From NCBI RefSeq assembly GCF_004535825.1, contig NZ_SGVY01000030.1, positions 1-45,592 on the forward strand: a stretch of DNA of 45,592 nt, given 5' to 3'. The position numbers and the translations under genes are program-made. Position 1 is the stretch's first letter, and the number at the start of each line of letters is the position of its first letter. The stretch comes from Segatella hominis (GTDB lineage Bacteria; Bacteroidota; Bacteroidia; Bacteroidales; Bacteroidaceae). This document shows positions 8,703 through 18,082 of the stretch, piece by piece. A model generated the notes under the pieces. It ran no database searches. It had not been told where the DNA came from and saw only the letters and a list, made by a program, of their open reading frames with translations.

Positions 8703-9488
8703 TTATCTGTTTATTTTCAAATCATTGTCATCCTCATTCGAGCCATTATTACTGCCCGAAGATGCATCGTTTCTCACTGCCATTCCTGCCTCTCGCCATT
8801 TGCTGGATGCACTGCTGATGATGCTTCGTTTGTTGGCGGTCTGGTAGTTGCCGTTTGCAGCCAACAGTTCCTTGGTCTTGATGGCATTCGACATTTGCAC
8901 CAGTTGCTTCACAAGCGTCTCGTTCTGCTTTGCCACGTCTGCGTAAATCTGCAGATACATCTTCTTGCGTTTGGCATTGGGCATATAGGCATCCTTGGTG
9001 GCTTTGATGGCAGTCTCATAGACATGATAGTATTCTGTCCAGCGTTGCTTGTCACCGATGGATCCGCCTACAGGCAGGATGCGGTCGATGTTCTTCTTGA
9101 AGGCATCCATCTTGCTGTTGATTTTGCTTCCTTCCACTTTCCAGGCGAGGTCAATCTGACGGTCTGCCATATTCAACGCCTCAATCTCTGCTCTTTTGGT
9201 CAGGGCAGAGTCGATGGCTTCGGCATATTCCACTTGATTGTAAGCTCCGATTCCTGCCGTGGTACGAAAACCGAGTTTGTTCTTGCTGGCAGCCGATTTC
9301 TTGTAACTGCTGTGCAGTAACTGATAGTACAATTCTGGTGACAGACTACCACTACCGATTTCCATCACCGTTATCTGGTTCTTTTTCGAACTGTCATGAT
9401 TGTATGTTACACCACTTTGGGCATTGCCGCTGATAGCGACTCCCAACATCAACATGATGGTTCCTATTCTTGTTTTCTTTCTATCCAT
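8703..9488 (-). CDS. Exported ICE protein upstream of traJ, function unknown (DUF5045-like)
   Basis: Signal peptide at residues 1-23 (ends ISGNAQ), then a mostly alpha-helical protein with ELYYQLLHSSYKKSAASKN and ending in a polar Ser/Asn/Asp tail. It occupies the place where TraI-like exported proteins occur in Bacteroides transfer operons and is separated from traJ by only 6 bp. I believe it belongs to the small DUF families known only from Bacteroidales conjugative elements, but no catalytic motif is visible. Confidence 0.6.
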   Translation of the reverse strand: MDRKKTRIGTIMLMLGVAISGNAQSGVTYNHDSSKKNQITVMEIGSGSLSPELYYQLLHSSYKKSAASKNKLGFRTTAGIGAYNQVEYAEAIDSALTKRAEIEALNMADRQIDLAWKVEGSKINSKMDAFKKNIDRILPVGGSIGDKQRWTEYYHVYETAIKATKDAYMPNAKRKKMYLQIYADVAKQNETLVKQLVQMSNAIKTKELLAANGNYQTANKRSIISSASSKWREAGMAVRNDASSGSNNGSNEDDNDLKINR

Positions 9489-9531
9489 GCCTATACATTA
9501 TTATATATGGGATTATAAATTCTTCGTTCTC

Positions 9532-10371
9532 TCAATATCCGAGTTTACCTGCCACTCGCCACCGACCGAAGGCATCTTCCAGTATTTGCTGCTTGCTTTT
9601 GGTTCGGTAAACCTTTTCTTTCCAATAGCCGATGCGCACTTGGATATATCGCCACGACTCAAAGTAGCTTTTGTTCAGATGCTTCTCTATATTGTCAAGC
9701 GAGGTGTTGATGCTTTCCAATACCACAAGAAGGTCTGCCGTGGAACACGCTGCCGCTCCTGTGGCATACAGCACCAAGTCGCTCACGCTTTTGTAGAGGT
9801 ATTCGCCTTCATTTGCGATATTCTCTATGGCTCGTCGGTTAATACCTATCAGTATGGTATCGGCAAGCGAAATGCGCTTTCGTTTGATGACTTTTTTGTT
9901 GTAGTCATCCAACAGCTTCTTATAGTCCGATATTCTGTCGCTCACACCCTCGTAGGTGGAGTACACGTTCAGACTGGTTCGTAAACTTTGATATAGCACA
10001 TCTATCACATCAAATGCCCTGGTGTATTTGTCAAGGTCAACGTTCAGTTCCTTGTATGCCTTGGTCTCGTCCTTACTGTAACTGTGCAATAGTTTATTGC
10101 TGTATTCCAAAGTGCTTCTTGCAAGCAACAGGCTCCGCTGTTTCTTGTGGTCATTGATGTAGGCTTCCACACTGGCAACATCAAATCCCCATTGGGCGAA
10201 TGTTTTAGAGGGGAGGGCGAGGAACAAGATTGCTACCAGCAATGTTCTCACAATATCCATTCGTCGCTTCTTGCTCACTGACCCTGCAACCCTCTCCGCT
10301 GCATCAGCCTTGTATTCTCTTCTATTTCTCATTTTCATTGTCTTCATCATTAAACTTGCCGTGATAATCAT
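9532..10371 (-). CDS. Exported helical ICE protein, TraI-position, function unknown
   Basis: About 40 basic residues precede a hydrophobic segment (MDIVRTLLVAILFLALPSKT) and a likely cleavage site at FAQ, so the true start may be downstream of the ATG at 10371. The listed start overlaps the upstream gene by 50 nt; an internal ATG (MKTMKMRNRR, about 10347) or the MDIVRT methionine (about 10257) are alternatives. The mature protein is helical and ends QILEDAFGRWRVAGKLGY, a tail that resembles the end of the next gene's protein (SSKWREAGMAVRN). Likely a periplasmic channel accessory protein. Confidence 0.6.
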   Translation of the reverse strand: MIITASLMMKTMKMRNRREYKADAAERVAGSVSKKRRMDIVRTLLVAILFLALPSKTFAQWGFDVASVEAYINDHKKQRSLLLARSTLEYSNKLLHSYSKDETKAYKELNVDLDKYTRAFDVIDVLYQSLRTSLNVYSTYEGVSDRISDYKKLLDDYNKKVIKRKRISLADTILIGINRRAIENIANEGEYLYKSVSDLVLYATGAAACSTADLLVVLESINTSLDNIEKHLNKSYFESWRYIQVRIGYWKEKVYRTKSKQQILEDAFGRWRVAGKLGY

Positions 10372-12883
10372 CTGAATGTTTGGTGTCGGCAGCTTTCCTT
10401 AACCAACGTTTCTTGCATTTCTCCACCAGTGTCAACCGTCGTCCTTCGTCAGCATTGATATGTGGAGCGATGTCCATCAGCACGTCGATGATGTTGCGCT
10501 TGTAGTGCATCATCTTCTCCAACGATACCAAGTCTGCGTATATCTTGGTGATTCTGCTGTCCACCTCTCTGGCTATCTCTAACCTATCGCTCGACCATAG
10601 CAGATGAAGGGTATCATCGGTGTTATTGTCATCGGCAGGTGCGCTCTTAGCATATTCGGTGGTTATCTTGCACGATGGAAATTCCTGTGCGATTTCCGAG
10701 ATGCGCTTGTTCACTTCGTCCGCCTTTTCCTGCTCGGTCTTGCTTGGGTCAAGCGTCATCACATCCACTACCGAGGTGTTGGTGTATTCCGATGTCAGCT
10801 CCCAACTGATCTGCAGGATGGCTCTGTGTATCTTGATGCCCAAGAAATATTTCGGCTTTCGGGCAATCTTCAATGTTGCCTTGAAGGTGATGATGCCGTT
10901 GATGTTGGGCATGGTGGCTTTTCGAATGTAAGTATAGCCGCTCCATGTTCCTTCCCCTTGCCAAGTCAGGTTGTAGGCACTCTTGCAGTCGTTCATAATG
11001 GCTGGTATGCGATAGTAGTCATCCGTCGCCACGTCATTGTCCTTTCCTGCCTCTGCCTTGGCTTCCTCTATTTCCCTTTGTTTCTGTTGCCATGTGGCAA
11101 GTTCTTTGTTCAGTTGTTCGATGGAAGCCTTGTTCTTGTTGTATTGCTCCCGATACTTGGCTGCATCTTCCACACTTGCATTGGCGATTTGCTTGACAAG
11201 TGACTTGTTCTCGGCTTCCAACTGACTGATTTGAGATTGCAGAGAGGCTATCTTGGCATTGGCTTCCTGCTCTTGTTTATACAAGTCCGAGAGGTCGAGG
11301 GTGTTTTCTGTCACCGATGTTGTCATGGCGCATTTCTTGCTGTGGTCATTCAGCGAACCGCCACAACTCTTGCATTTGTATTGTGTGGTGCCTTGCCCCA
11401 ACTGCACACCGTCGCTGCATGTCACACTAATGGTCACGCTCTCGCATCCCTTCAGTTTGGCGGCATCGGTTGCCTGATAGTAGTTGCGTGCGCCACTGCC
11501 TATATAATAGGTATAGCCTTCCTCGTTGTCATTCCATTCGCTCAACCGGGCTTGCAGTTGTGCATTGAAGGTGTTCAAGTCCATCGAATAGGAGTCGAAG
11601 ACTGCCTCATACACTTCTTCTGTCCTGTTCCAACTCTTGTACACCTGTATTTCGTAGGCGTATGCCTTCTGTTTCTGTCCTTTTTTCTTGCTACTGATGA
11701 TGTAGCTGTTCAGCCAGTAGCTGATACCGTAGGTAAAGCCGTCATTCTGGTTGCTGAGCTGTTGCACCCTTGTCCTTGACCATCCTGCATGATTCTCCGA
11801 GTTTTGCAGGATGGCTTCTTTTTGGCTGCTGTTGGGATAGAAGTTGGCATCCTTGGTGTTGATTCTGTACCAGTGGTCGCCTTTCAAGATGCTGTTGTCA
11901 TCGGTGGGCGGTACATAGTCGCACAGTTTTTCTCGTCCTTGGTCTCGTCGGGCGATATACCATCTTTGCGTGTAGTAGTTTCCTGCCGTCTCATCCAGAT
12001 AGTCCGTCATCCATGAGGTGAGGTTATAGTTGGTTAGAGAGAAAAGTCCTGCCACGTTATCCTTGCCTCCAATCATGCCCAAGAGGGTGTTGCCTACGCT
12101 CTTGTCGAGACTTTTGAACAGCGAGGAATAGTTATCCACAATGTCGATGGCTGCACTGAGCTTGCCTTGGAAGAGGTCGTTGAACTGGCTGCTCTGCAAA
12201 AGGGCATTGCCGATATTGTTCATTCCTGCTCCTGCAAGGTTGGCTCCTGCCTTATACAGATTGTCGATGTCGGCTTTCAGATTGTCTACTGTAAAATTGC
12301 CTGGCACCTTCGACAAATCGTCCAACATCTTCTTCCAATCCACGTTGCCAATCTCTGAAAGTTTCAGTATGGCAGCTATCTCCTGGTTGATTTGTAGAAA
12401 GGCGATGTCCGAGAATGTGAGGGTGCTGTTTGTTACCACACTCTCAAACTGCATACACAGGTTCTTGGTGTCATCACATATCTTCACGAGATAACTTCCC
12501 CAATAGAGGGCTGTCTGCGGACTTTTCAGCATCATGCCTGCTACCGTCCATATCTTCGGCATGATTTTATTGCTCACCATGTTGTAGATACGGCGGTAAT
12601 AGTAGTTCTCTGTGCTACTGTTCCAAATGCCCAACTCCGTCATTGCCTTGCGCTCCAGAAACTTGGAGGCGTAGATACCGGCACTCGCCACTTCTGCAGC
12701 ATTATAGTGTTTCAATATGTTCTGCACCTGCTCGTTATAGTATGCCTCTGCCACGGCTTCCGTTCCGTAGGCAGCAGACATAGCAGCCACAGTCTGCTTG
12801 TCATAGTTCACGCTGTAGTACTGTGCGTCAGCCTTTGCCAACACACAGACTATCAGTGTTATGATGGATAGAAGTCGTTTCAT
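10322..12883 (-). CDS. Large exported coiled-coil ICE protein of unknown function
   Basis: Signal peptide at residues 1-20 (ends AKADAQ). The N-terminal half is helical with a weakly hydrophobic Ala/Gly-rich stretch (about 210-225). A four-cysteine pattern (CKSCGG...KKC) lies near 510-525, followed by a strong coiled coil (about 540-625, KIASLQSQISQLEAENKSLV). The C-terminal part is a mixed domain. It follows the VirB4 ATPase by 6 bp, so it is part of the channel operon. I do not recognise a described family; size and position suggest a periplasmic or outer-membrane mating component. Confidence 0.6.
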   Translation of the reverse strand: MKRLLSIITLIVCVLAKADAQYYSVNYDKQTVAAMSAAYGTEAVAEAYYNEQVQNILKHYNAAEVASAGIYASKFLERKAMTELGIWNSSTENYYYRRIYNMVSNKIMPKIWTVAGMMLKSPQTALYWGSYLVKICDDTKNLCMQFESVVTNSTLTFSDIAFLQINQEIAAILKLSEIGNVDWKKMLDDLSKVPGNFTVDNLKADIDNLYKAGANLAGAGMNNIGNALLQSSQFNDLFQGKLSAAIDIVDNYSSLFKSLDKSVGNTLLGMIGGKDNVAGLFSLTNYNLTSWMTDYLDETAGNYYTQRWYIARRDQGREKLCDYVPPTDDNSILKGDHWYRINTKDANFYPNSSQKEAILQNSENHAGWSRTRVQQLSNQNDGFTYGISYWLNSYIISSKKKGQKQKAYAYEIQVYKSWNRTEEVYEAVFDSYSMDLNTFNAQLQARLSEWNDNEEGYTYYIGSGARNYYQATDAAKLKGCESVTISVTCSDGVQLGQGTTQYKCKSCGGSLNDHSKKCAMTTSVTENTLDLSDLYKQEQEANAKIASLQSQISQLEAENKSLVKQIANASVEDAAKYREQYNKNKASIEQLNKELATWQQKQREIEEAKAEAGKDNDVATDDYYRIPAIMNDCKSAYNLTWQGEGTWSGYTYIRKATMPNINGIITFKATLKIARKPKYFLGIKIHRAILQISWELTSEYTNTSVVDVMTLDPSKTEQEKADEVNKRISEIAQEFPSCKITTEYAKSAPADDNNTDDTLHLLWSSDRLEIAREVDSRITKIYADLVSLEKMMHYKRNIIDVLMDIAPHINADEGRRLTLVEKCKKRWLRKAADTKHSDDYHGKFNDEDNENEK

Positions 12884-12889
12884 CTTTGA

Positions 12890-15448
12890 TTACTTTTTAT
12901 TTTTGTTCCCTAAATTCAGTACTTTTCCTGCCTGATTTACCTTTTGAGCAAAAGCGAGGCTCTTGCTGATACCACTTGCATCCCAATCCCTGCAATAGGC
13001 TTCGATAGCTTGTTGGTGATTGCATTTCAACTCTCGCTTGTAGAGTTTTAATGCTTCCTTCTCCGCTCGTTCCGTGGTGTAGGTCATATAGCACTCATGC
13101 GGTTCTTCCACACCATACACATTGCTGGTCTGTCCTCGTCTGATGAACACTTCACGGAAGAAACTGCGTCCTTCCTTGTTCTCCAAGCGGTTGATGGTGA
13201 ATATCTTCTTGCAGTCCACATCGGTCAAACCGAGTATCGCCTTGATGGTGTCAAAGCGTTCCTTGAACTTGCTCTGGTCGAGCAGCATCACCACATCCGA
13301 GTTGTTGATGATGGCTTCTTTCACTATCTCACTGCCGATGATGTCCTGTATCTCCTGTGTCACCACACCCACGCTTGCCCAGAATTTTCTGGCGGTCTTA
13401 TACAGATATTTTATGTATTCCGCCATCATGGGTGAGGCGATGGCTTTCCAGGCCTCCTCGATGATGAGCATCTTTCGGTTCTTCTTGATGCGCATCTTCT
13501 GCAGGAAGACGTCCATGATGATGAGCGTCACCAGTGGAAAAAGCAGTGGATCATCCTTGATACTGTCGATTTCGAAGACGATGAAGGTCTCATCAAACAG
13601 ACTGCTGTCCATGTTCTCATTCAGCGTCACATCATGGCTGCCTCCTTTATAGAAGTCCTTCAACAGATAGTTGTAGGATGACAGGTCTATGCCATGCAGA
13701 CCGTTCTCCTCGCATATTTTCGGCAGTCGCTCAGTACTGAACTCATAGAAAGTGTTGAAACAGAGGTTGCTCACTCTCTTGGTGGTGAAATAGGCATCGT
13801 AATACTCGTTGATGACTTGTTCTATCAGTCTGTCTTCGGTCTTGCTCACTGTGCCTTGACTTCCTTTCCATATCAGCATCACCAGGTTCTTCAGGAATCC
13901 CAACTTCTCGATGTTCCATTCCTCTCGCTTGATTTTGAAAGGGTTCATCGTGATAGGATGTTCTTCTGTGTAGGATATGTATTTGCCTCCAAAGTATTCA
14001 CATAGTCCCTCATACGAGTTTCCTGTATCTACCAACACGATGTCGGTGTCCTGCTCATGGGCTTGGCGCACCATGGAGTTTACATAAAAACTCTTGCCGC
14101 TTCCCGAAGGACCGAGGACAAAGAAGTTGCTGTTGTCGGTCAGCTTGTTTCGTCCCTCTTTTCCTGATATGTCGATGGCTACTGGTACTCCTTGGCGGTC
14201 GGTATAATAGACCTTGAAGGGTGTGTCCTCGCTATGCACAATCTTTTCCTTGTACATCAGGCAGGTGGCAGCATCGCCCAAGGTCAAGAATCGGTCGTAG
14301 TCGGCATTCATCCCATAGCAGTTGCCGGGGAAAGAGTTGACAAACAGTTCCAACTGGTTGTAGGCTCGCTTCGAAATATGGATGCCCATCCTGCCAAAGG
14401 CATTCTCCAGATGGTTGGTACACTTTTGTATATCCGTGTCTGGCTTCACCGTCACTATCAGATTATAGTGGGTATATACCAACAGCTTGTTTTCCCTCGC
14501 TATCACCTCCTGCACTCGCTTGATGTCCTCTACGGCTATCAGATTGCTTGGGTTCGGCATGCTGGCATGGCGGTTCTTCTTTTTGTCGAGCATGGCAAGC
14601 TCACGCTTCTGATTCGGCACAAAGATGATTTGGGTATACACCACACTCTCCACACCAGGAATGCTGTCCACCAATGCTACCAGATCCACTGGCATACTTG
14701 TGTTGTTCACCTCGATGTTGGTAAACGGACGGATTTGTGTCGGCAAGTTGGCGCAATCCACATCCACCAGACTATATACCTTACAGCGTCTGTCACCCAT
14801 ACCTATCATCTCGTCATCCACCTTGAATCCTGTCATGCTCACCATCTTGTCACGGAAGTTCATGGCAAAGAAGCGGTCAACATACACACTTGCTTCTTGC
14901 TTGTTCAAGAACTCCGACTTGATACCGGCATCCTTCAGCTGGTCTTGCACCTTTCTGATTTTCACTAAGAAATCTCGCCATTTCTTGTTGTCGAAAGACA
15001 TCAGACGACTCTTCTTGTTCTCCTGCGTAATGGTCAGATAGGTCATGCTGTCCGTATATTCTCTTCCGTTGAAATAGCGGAAGTAGGATTCGGAAAGGAA
15101 CTCGTGTCCCTTGCCACTCTCATCCTTGAACTGTTTTCTGGTAAAGATGTCCTGCTTGTGCAGGGCATAGCCTTCACCCAGAGTCTGTGCGATGGCAGCA
15201 AACAGATTGGTGAACTCATAATAGCTGTCTATATTGGCAGAATATTTCTGCACTGGGTTCTCCATTCTCAGGATGGCAGAATACTCTCCAGTCTTTGTAT
15301 AGAGCACACCGATACCGTCCGTGTCTTCCACGGAGAAGTAGATGTCCTGAAAGATTTTCTTCCGCTTGCCACCAGTACCAAAGGCATAGACCGATATGGC
15401 CATGCCAATGCAGATTGCCACGAAAAATAAGATTACATATAGTACCAT
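12890..15448 (-). CDS. traG: Conjugation ATPase TraG (VirB4-like)
   Basis: Cytoplasmic or membrane-associated ATPase that powers channel assembly. A hydrophobic stretch at residues 3-22 fuses a TraG N-terminal membrane segment to the VirB4 body. Walker A is GPSGSGKS at 446-453, Walker B is LIIEEAW at 661-667, and the downstream VGVVTQEIQDII motif is typical of VirB4. At 852 residues it matches Bacteroides TraG. It starts 6 bp after the lipoprotein gene and is the best-conserved gene of the module. Confidence 0.95.
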   Translation of the reverse strand: MVLYVILFFVAICIGMAISVYAFGTGGKRKKIFQDIYFSVEDTDGIGVLYTKTGEYSAILRMENPVQKYSANIDSYYEFTNLFAAIAQTLGEGYALHKQDIFTRKQFKDESGKGHEFLSESYFRYFNGREYTDSMTYLTITQENKKSRLMSFDNKKWRDFLVKIRKVQDQLKDAGIKSEFLNKQEASVYVDRFFAMNFRDKMVSMTGFKVDDEMIGMGDRRCKVYSLVDVDCANLPTQIRPFTNIEVNNTSMPVDLVALVDSIPGVESVVYTQIIFVPNQKRELAMLDKKKNRHASMPNPSNLIAVEDIKRVQEVIARENKLLVYTHYNLIVTVKPDTDIQKCTNHLENAFGRMGIHISKRAYNQLELFVNSFPGNCYGMNADYDRFLTLGDAATCLMYKEKIVHSEDTPFKVYYTDRQGVPVAIDISGKEGRNKLTDNSNFFVLGPSGSGKSFYVNSMVRQAHEQDTDIVLVDTGNSYEGLCEYFGGKYISYTEEHPITMNPFKIKREEWNIEKLGFLKNLVMLIWKGSQGTVSKTEDRLIEQVINEYYDAYFTTKRVSNLCFNTFYEFSTERLPKICEENGLHGIDLSSYNYLLKDFYKGGSHDVTLNENMDSSLFDETFIVFEIDSIKDDPLLFPLVTLIIMDVFLQKMRIKKNRKMLIIEEAWKAIASPMMAEYIKYLYKTARKFWASVGVVTQEIQDIIGSEIVKEAIINNSDVVMLLDQSKFKERFDTIKAILGLTDVDCKKIFTINRLENKEGRSFFREVFIRRGQTSNVYGVEEPHECYMTYTTERAEKEALKLYKRELKCNHQQAIEAYCRDWDASGISKSLAFAQKVNQAGKVLNLGNKNKK

Positions 15449-15454
15449 ATTCGT

Positions 15455-15772
15455 TTATTCTTCTGTTTCTTCGGATGATTGATGATTTTCTCCCATACTG
15501 GATGATTTGTTGTCATTCTCTTTATAAGAGGTATTGGAGCTTTTCTCGCTATAAAGGGGTGATATACTATCTTTTGCAGTGGAATCCATCCTGCTTGTTT
15601 GCGTTTCCACAGTTGCAGGACGTTCTTCTGTTTCTCTCGCCCAAATAGCCCTTGCCTTGTCAGCACTCCTCATGGCATCCAATGTGGGTGGCTTGTAGGT
15701 CTTATCCTTGCAAGCGATTAGCAATATGCCAGCCAATGCCATCATTATTATGTTCTTTGCTTTCATGCTCAT
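15455..15772 (-). CDS. Small lipoprotein of the transfer operon
   Basis: 105 residues with a lipoprotein signal (ALAGILLIAC, Cys at about 21) followed by a short polar region rich in Ser, Glu and Asn that has no domain features. It lies between traF and traG, with 6 bp to traG. Small lipoproteins in transfer operons can act in entry exclusion or as channel pilotins; neither can be shown here. Confidence 0.7.
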   Translation of the reverse strand: MSMKAKNIIMMALAGILLIACKDKTYKPPTLDAMRSADKARAIWARETEERPATVETQTSRMDSTAKDSISPLYSEKSSNTSYKENDNKSSSMGENHQSSEETEE

Positions 15773-15824
15773 AACTATTCATTTATGTCGAAGATGCAAT
15801 GTTCTTTTCGCAGAAACGAATAAA

Positions 15825-15860
15825 GGTAGACCCACACCCTTGGGGGTGAATGAGCCTACC
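15825..15860. other. Hairpin in the traF-lipoprotein gap
   Basis: GGTAG (15825-15829) pairs with CTACC (15856-15860), and inside this CACCC pairs with GGGTG around a TTGG loop. It sits in the 153-bp space between traF and the lipoprotein gene and could modulate mRNA processing or attenuation. Confidence 0.4.
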
Positions 15861-15925
15861 AGTCGTTCACTTTCTACTTGTCATCCACATCTTGGTCATG
15901 TCGATACTTTTTTTGTTTCACATTT

Positions 15926-16228
15926 TTATATGCGCTTGCTGTAGGCATAGATAAACACTCCTTGGTCGTTCTTCTTGGTATGCAGTCCCTTCCGTTGCTT
16001 GAACATGATGAGACCTACACCCGTAGTGATTGCCACGACCAACACTATCAGTCCTGCAATAATACCCATCAGACAGTAGGCGGCAATGAAGCCGATGATG
16101 GCTCCTCCTGCCGTGGCTGCTGCCCAATAGATATACCGCCCTTGTATTCCCATGAATTCAAGGGGCTTCTGGAGTCCCTTGAACAGTGGGTAATCGGGGT
16201 AGCGGATTTCCTGCTCTTCTCTTGCCAT
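15926..16228 (-). CDS. traF: Conjugative transposon protein TraF (DUF4133)
   Basis: Small VirB3-like membrane protein of 100 residues. The N-terminal motif YPLFKGLQKPLEFMGIQGRY is characteristic, followed by two hydrophobic segments (about 31-52 and 54-74) and a basic tail (KRKGLHTKKND). It lies directly downstream of the traE C-terminal fragment, as in intact elements where traE precedes traF. Confidence 0.92.
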   Translation of the reverse strand: MAREEQEIRYPDYPLFKGLQKPLEFMGIQGRYIYWAAATAGGAIIGFIAAYCLMGIIAGLIVLVVAITTGVGLIMFKQRKGLHTKKNDQGVFIYAYSKRI

Positions 16229-16279
16229 TCTTCACGTCGTTTCTCACTTACTGAATATGCACGGAATAACTCTCACTCG

Positions 16280-16371
16280 TTAGTTGGTCACACCGAAGAA
16301 CAATGGCAATGCCTGTGCTGCTGCCACGAGGAAGATACATGCTCCTACAATCATCATGATCTTTTTCTTGA
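16280..16371 (-). pseudogene. traE: 3' fragment of traE (DUF4134), separated by the IME
   Basis: Encodes the C-terminal 29 or so residues of a DUF4134 protein: KKKIMMIVGACIFLVAAAQ, then ALPLFFGVTN and stop. The reading frame runs on into element DNA to an accidental ATG at 16471, so no functional product is expected from it. Joined at the 7-bp repeat TTCTTGA to the fragment at 25322-25614, it gives an uninterrupted protein of about 125 residues with the normal EQDVKKKIMMIVGA join. The insertion separates traE from its promoter side and could be polar on traF onward. Confidence 0.88.
16365..16371. repeat. Left 7-bp crossover repeat of the IME (TTCTTGA)
   Basis: The plus strand reads gatcttttTTCTTGAgaatctg, with traE 3' sequence on the left and element DNA on the right. 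It is identical to the copy at 25322-25328 and falls inside traE codons for the VKK region. Confidence 0.82.
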
Positions 16372-16435
16372 GAATCTGCTTCCGAATTGTAAAGTGCTGA
16401 ATATCAACACTCCCAAAAAGCAAAAAGTACCAAAA

Positions 16436-16454
16436 GAAACAAACTGGAAACAAA
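16436..16454 (+). repeat. Candidate arm-type integrase site, left end of IME
   Basis: GAAACAAACTGGAAACAAA lies about 65 bp inside the left junction and resembles GAAACAAAACGGAAACAA at 25163-25180, about 140 bp inside the right junction, in the same orientation. Shared subterminal repeats of this kind are expected for integrase or excisionase binding. Not demonstrated. Confidence 0.35.
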
Positions 16455-16471
16455 AATTTCAAAAACCCCAA

Positions 16472-16776
16472 AATGAAAACATCTGCTTAACATATCTTAA
16501 CACGGAAATGAACGGAAATTTTCATTTTCTATCATTTTGTGCTGCGTTCCTGAAGGTGCAAAATCAGGTATTGTGAACCTTATTGTCGTTTCAGCAATCA
16601 GGTTGAAAAAATGGCTTTAGTTGGAAAAATGTGCACGAAAAGTGGGCTTTTCAGGTGGCATTTTATAGTATTTTCTGCGAAAATACAGTTGTATGTTTAA
16701 CTTTCTACGTATAAGTCTCTTTAGTCTCACGGAATTTTATTAACTTTGCACCAAAGTTTATTTTAATTGCAATTTT
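16472..16776. other. Left subterminal non-coding region of the IME
   Basis: About 300 bp without a supported gene between the traE fragment junction side and the resistance gene. It holds AT-rich DNA and the promoter of the resistance cassette near 16741. Otherwise nothing definite is seen. Confidence 0.5.
16741..16748 (+). promoter_or_regulatory. Candidate promoter -7 box (TAACTTTG) of the lincosamide resistance cassette
   Basis: TAACTTTG is an exact TAnnTTTG match 28 bp before the ATG of the nucleotidyltransferase gene. A TTTA-containing stretch lies about 19 bp upstream as a weak -33 element. It gives a short leader and probably serves both cargo genes. Confidence 0.6.
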
Positions 16777-17277
16777 ATGGTCACTTATTTTGATGCATGT
16801 GAGATTCTTGAAATGCTGTCTGAAGCATCTGTAAAGGTGTTTCTGGACGGCGGTTGGGGTGTCGATGCACTTATAGGCAGAGAAACAAGAATACATAACG
16901 ACATCGATCTGTTCGTAGAGAAGAAAGACTATGGTAAGGCCATATCCGTGATTACCTGGAAGGGATACAGAGAAGTTGTAATGGACTATACGACCGATAG
17001 CCATACTGTCTGGAAAGATGACAACGGAAGAATAATCGATCTGCATTGTTTCGAATATGTCGAAGATGGAATTCTATATGACGGATACACTTTCCCAAGC
17101 GAAACTTTCTCAGGTAAAGGAAATATCGGGAATATTGAGGTAACATGCATAAACCCGGAGGCACAGGTACAGTTCCATCTTGGATATGAATACGATGAAA
17201 ATGATGTCCACGACGTCCTGTTATTATGCAGAACTTTCAATCTTGAGATACCGGAGCAATATAAAACTCACATCTGA
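16777..17277 (+). CDS. lnu: Lincosamide nucleotidyltransferase, Lnu(C)/Lnu(D)/Lnu(P) type
   Basis: Transfers a nucleotide to lincomycin or clindamycin and so inactivates it. The nucleotidyltransferase core is plain: VFLDGGWGVDALIGRETR (21-38) followed by HNDIDLF (40-46), whose Gly-Gly and Asp residues bind nucleotide and metal. The C-terminal QVQFHLGYEYDENDVHDVLL is typical of the 164-166-residue Lnu(C)-like branch. The gene is plus-strand, opposite to the rest of the IME, and 11 bp precede the phosphorylase gene. The exact Lnu class needs a database comparison. Confidence 0.85.
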   Translation: MVTYFDACEILEMLSEASVKVFLDGGWGVDALIGRETRIHNDIDLFVEKKDYGKAISVITWKGYREVVMDYTTDSHTVWKDDNGRIIDLHCFEYVEDGILYDGYTFPSETFSGKGNIGNIEVTCINPEAQVQFHLGYEYDENDVHDVLLLCRTFNLEIPEQYKTHI

Positions 17278-17288
17278 TTCAATATGCT

Positions 17289-18038
17289 ATGATTACTGAT
17301 AGTTATGATATTGAAACTGAACCAATGATCAATCTGTTTGATTTCTACGGCAGACGTGGAGATTTTGCAGATATATGCCTGATAATATTCTCGAAGGAGA
17401 TTCATCGGCATTTACTTGATTCCTACGAATCTGAAATTATTGCAACTATGCCGGCTTGCAATGGCGATACGCATATCTATAAAACAACTTATAAAGGAGT
17501 TACGATAACTTTCTACCTGTCAGGAATAGGTTCAGCAGTAGCATCCTCTCTATGTCATCTTGCAAGCTGGCTAACTGGAGCATCAAAGTTCATTATGTTC
17601 GGTTCCTGTGGCAGTCTTGACCGTACAACCACACAAGGTAGATTTATCATACCGACACAAAGTTACAGAGGGGACGGGTGTTCATATTATTTTGCAGCAC
17701 CATCCGACTATATTGATATAGCCGCAAGCAAGGAACTTTCCATAATTTTCGACAAATTATCTGTACCATATATTACAGGTAAAATATGGACGACAGATTC
17801 GATGATCAGAGAAACAAAAGGACTTGTACGCAAACGTATGGAAGAAGGGTGCATCGCTGTAGAAATGGAATTGGCTGGAGTTCAATCTGTGTGCGACTTC
17901 TACAATTTGAAGTTGTATGCTTTTTTTGAAACAGGTGACATTTTGGATACAAATGGATATGAAGCCAAAGGCTTGAACAATGCCAACCATAGTTTAAACA
18001 AACTTTATATTGCTTTAGAAACGGCAACCTACATCTGA
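17289..18038 (+). CDS. Nucleoside phosphorylase family protein (PNP/UDP type) in the resistance cassette
   Basis: Phosphorolytic nucleoside phosphorylase fold. Visible marks are GSCGSLDRTTTQGRF (105-119, phosphate/ribose site), a WTTDSMIRET segment (about 167-176) and VEMELAGVQSV (191-201), the family's glutamate motif for ribose. TGDIL replaces the usual Ser-Asp that contacts the base, so substrate choice may differ. About 250 residues is normal. It probably shares one transcript with the lincosamide gene. It could act in nucleoside salvage or on a nucleotide-like antibiotic; nothing in the sequence decides this. Confidence 0.78.
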   Translation: MITDSYDIETEPMINLFDFYGRRGDFADICLIIFSKEIHRHLLDSYESEIIATMPACNGDTHIYKTTYKGVTITFYLSGIGSAVASSLCHLASWLTGASKFIMFGSCGSLDRTTTQGRFIIPTQSYRGDGCSYYFAAPSDYIDIAASKELSIIFDKLSVPYITGKIWTTDSMIRETKGLVRKRMEEGCIAVEMELAGVQSVCDFYNLKLYAFFETGDILDTNGYEAKGLNNANHSLNKLYIALETATYI

Positions 18039-18082
18039 AGTATATCAGAATTGTAAATTCCCATTTAGCGGACTATATAAAA

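Noticed and set aside
14192-14968. Long plus-strand open frame (258 codons) opposite the VirB4 gene
   Set aside because: It is fully antisense to traG, has low-complexity His/Leu/Gln composition and no domain; a shadow of the real gene.
16280-16471. Independent 63-residue membrane protein gene
   Set aside because: Its C-terminal 29 residues are DUF4134 sequence and the rest is element DNA read through by chance; it is a traE fragment.
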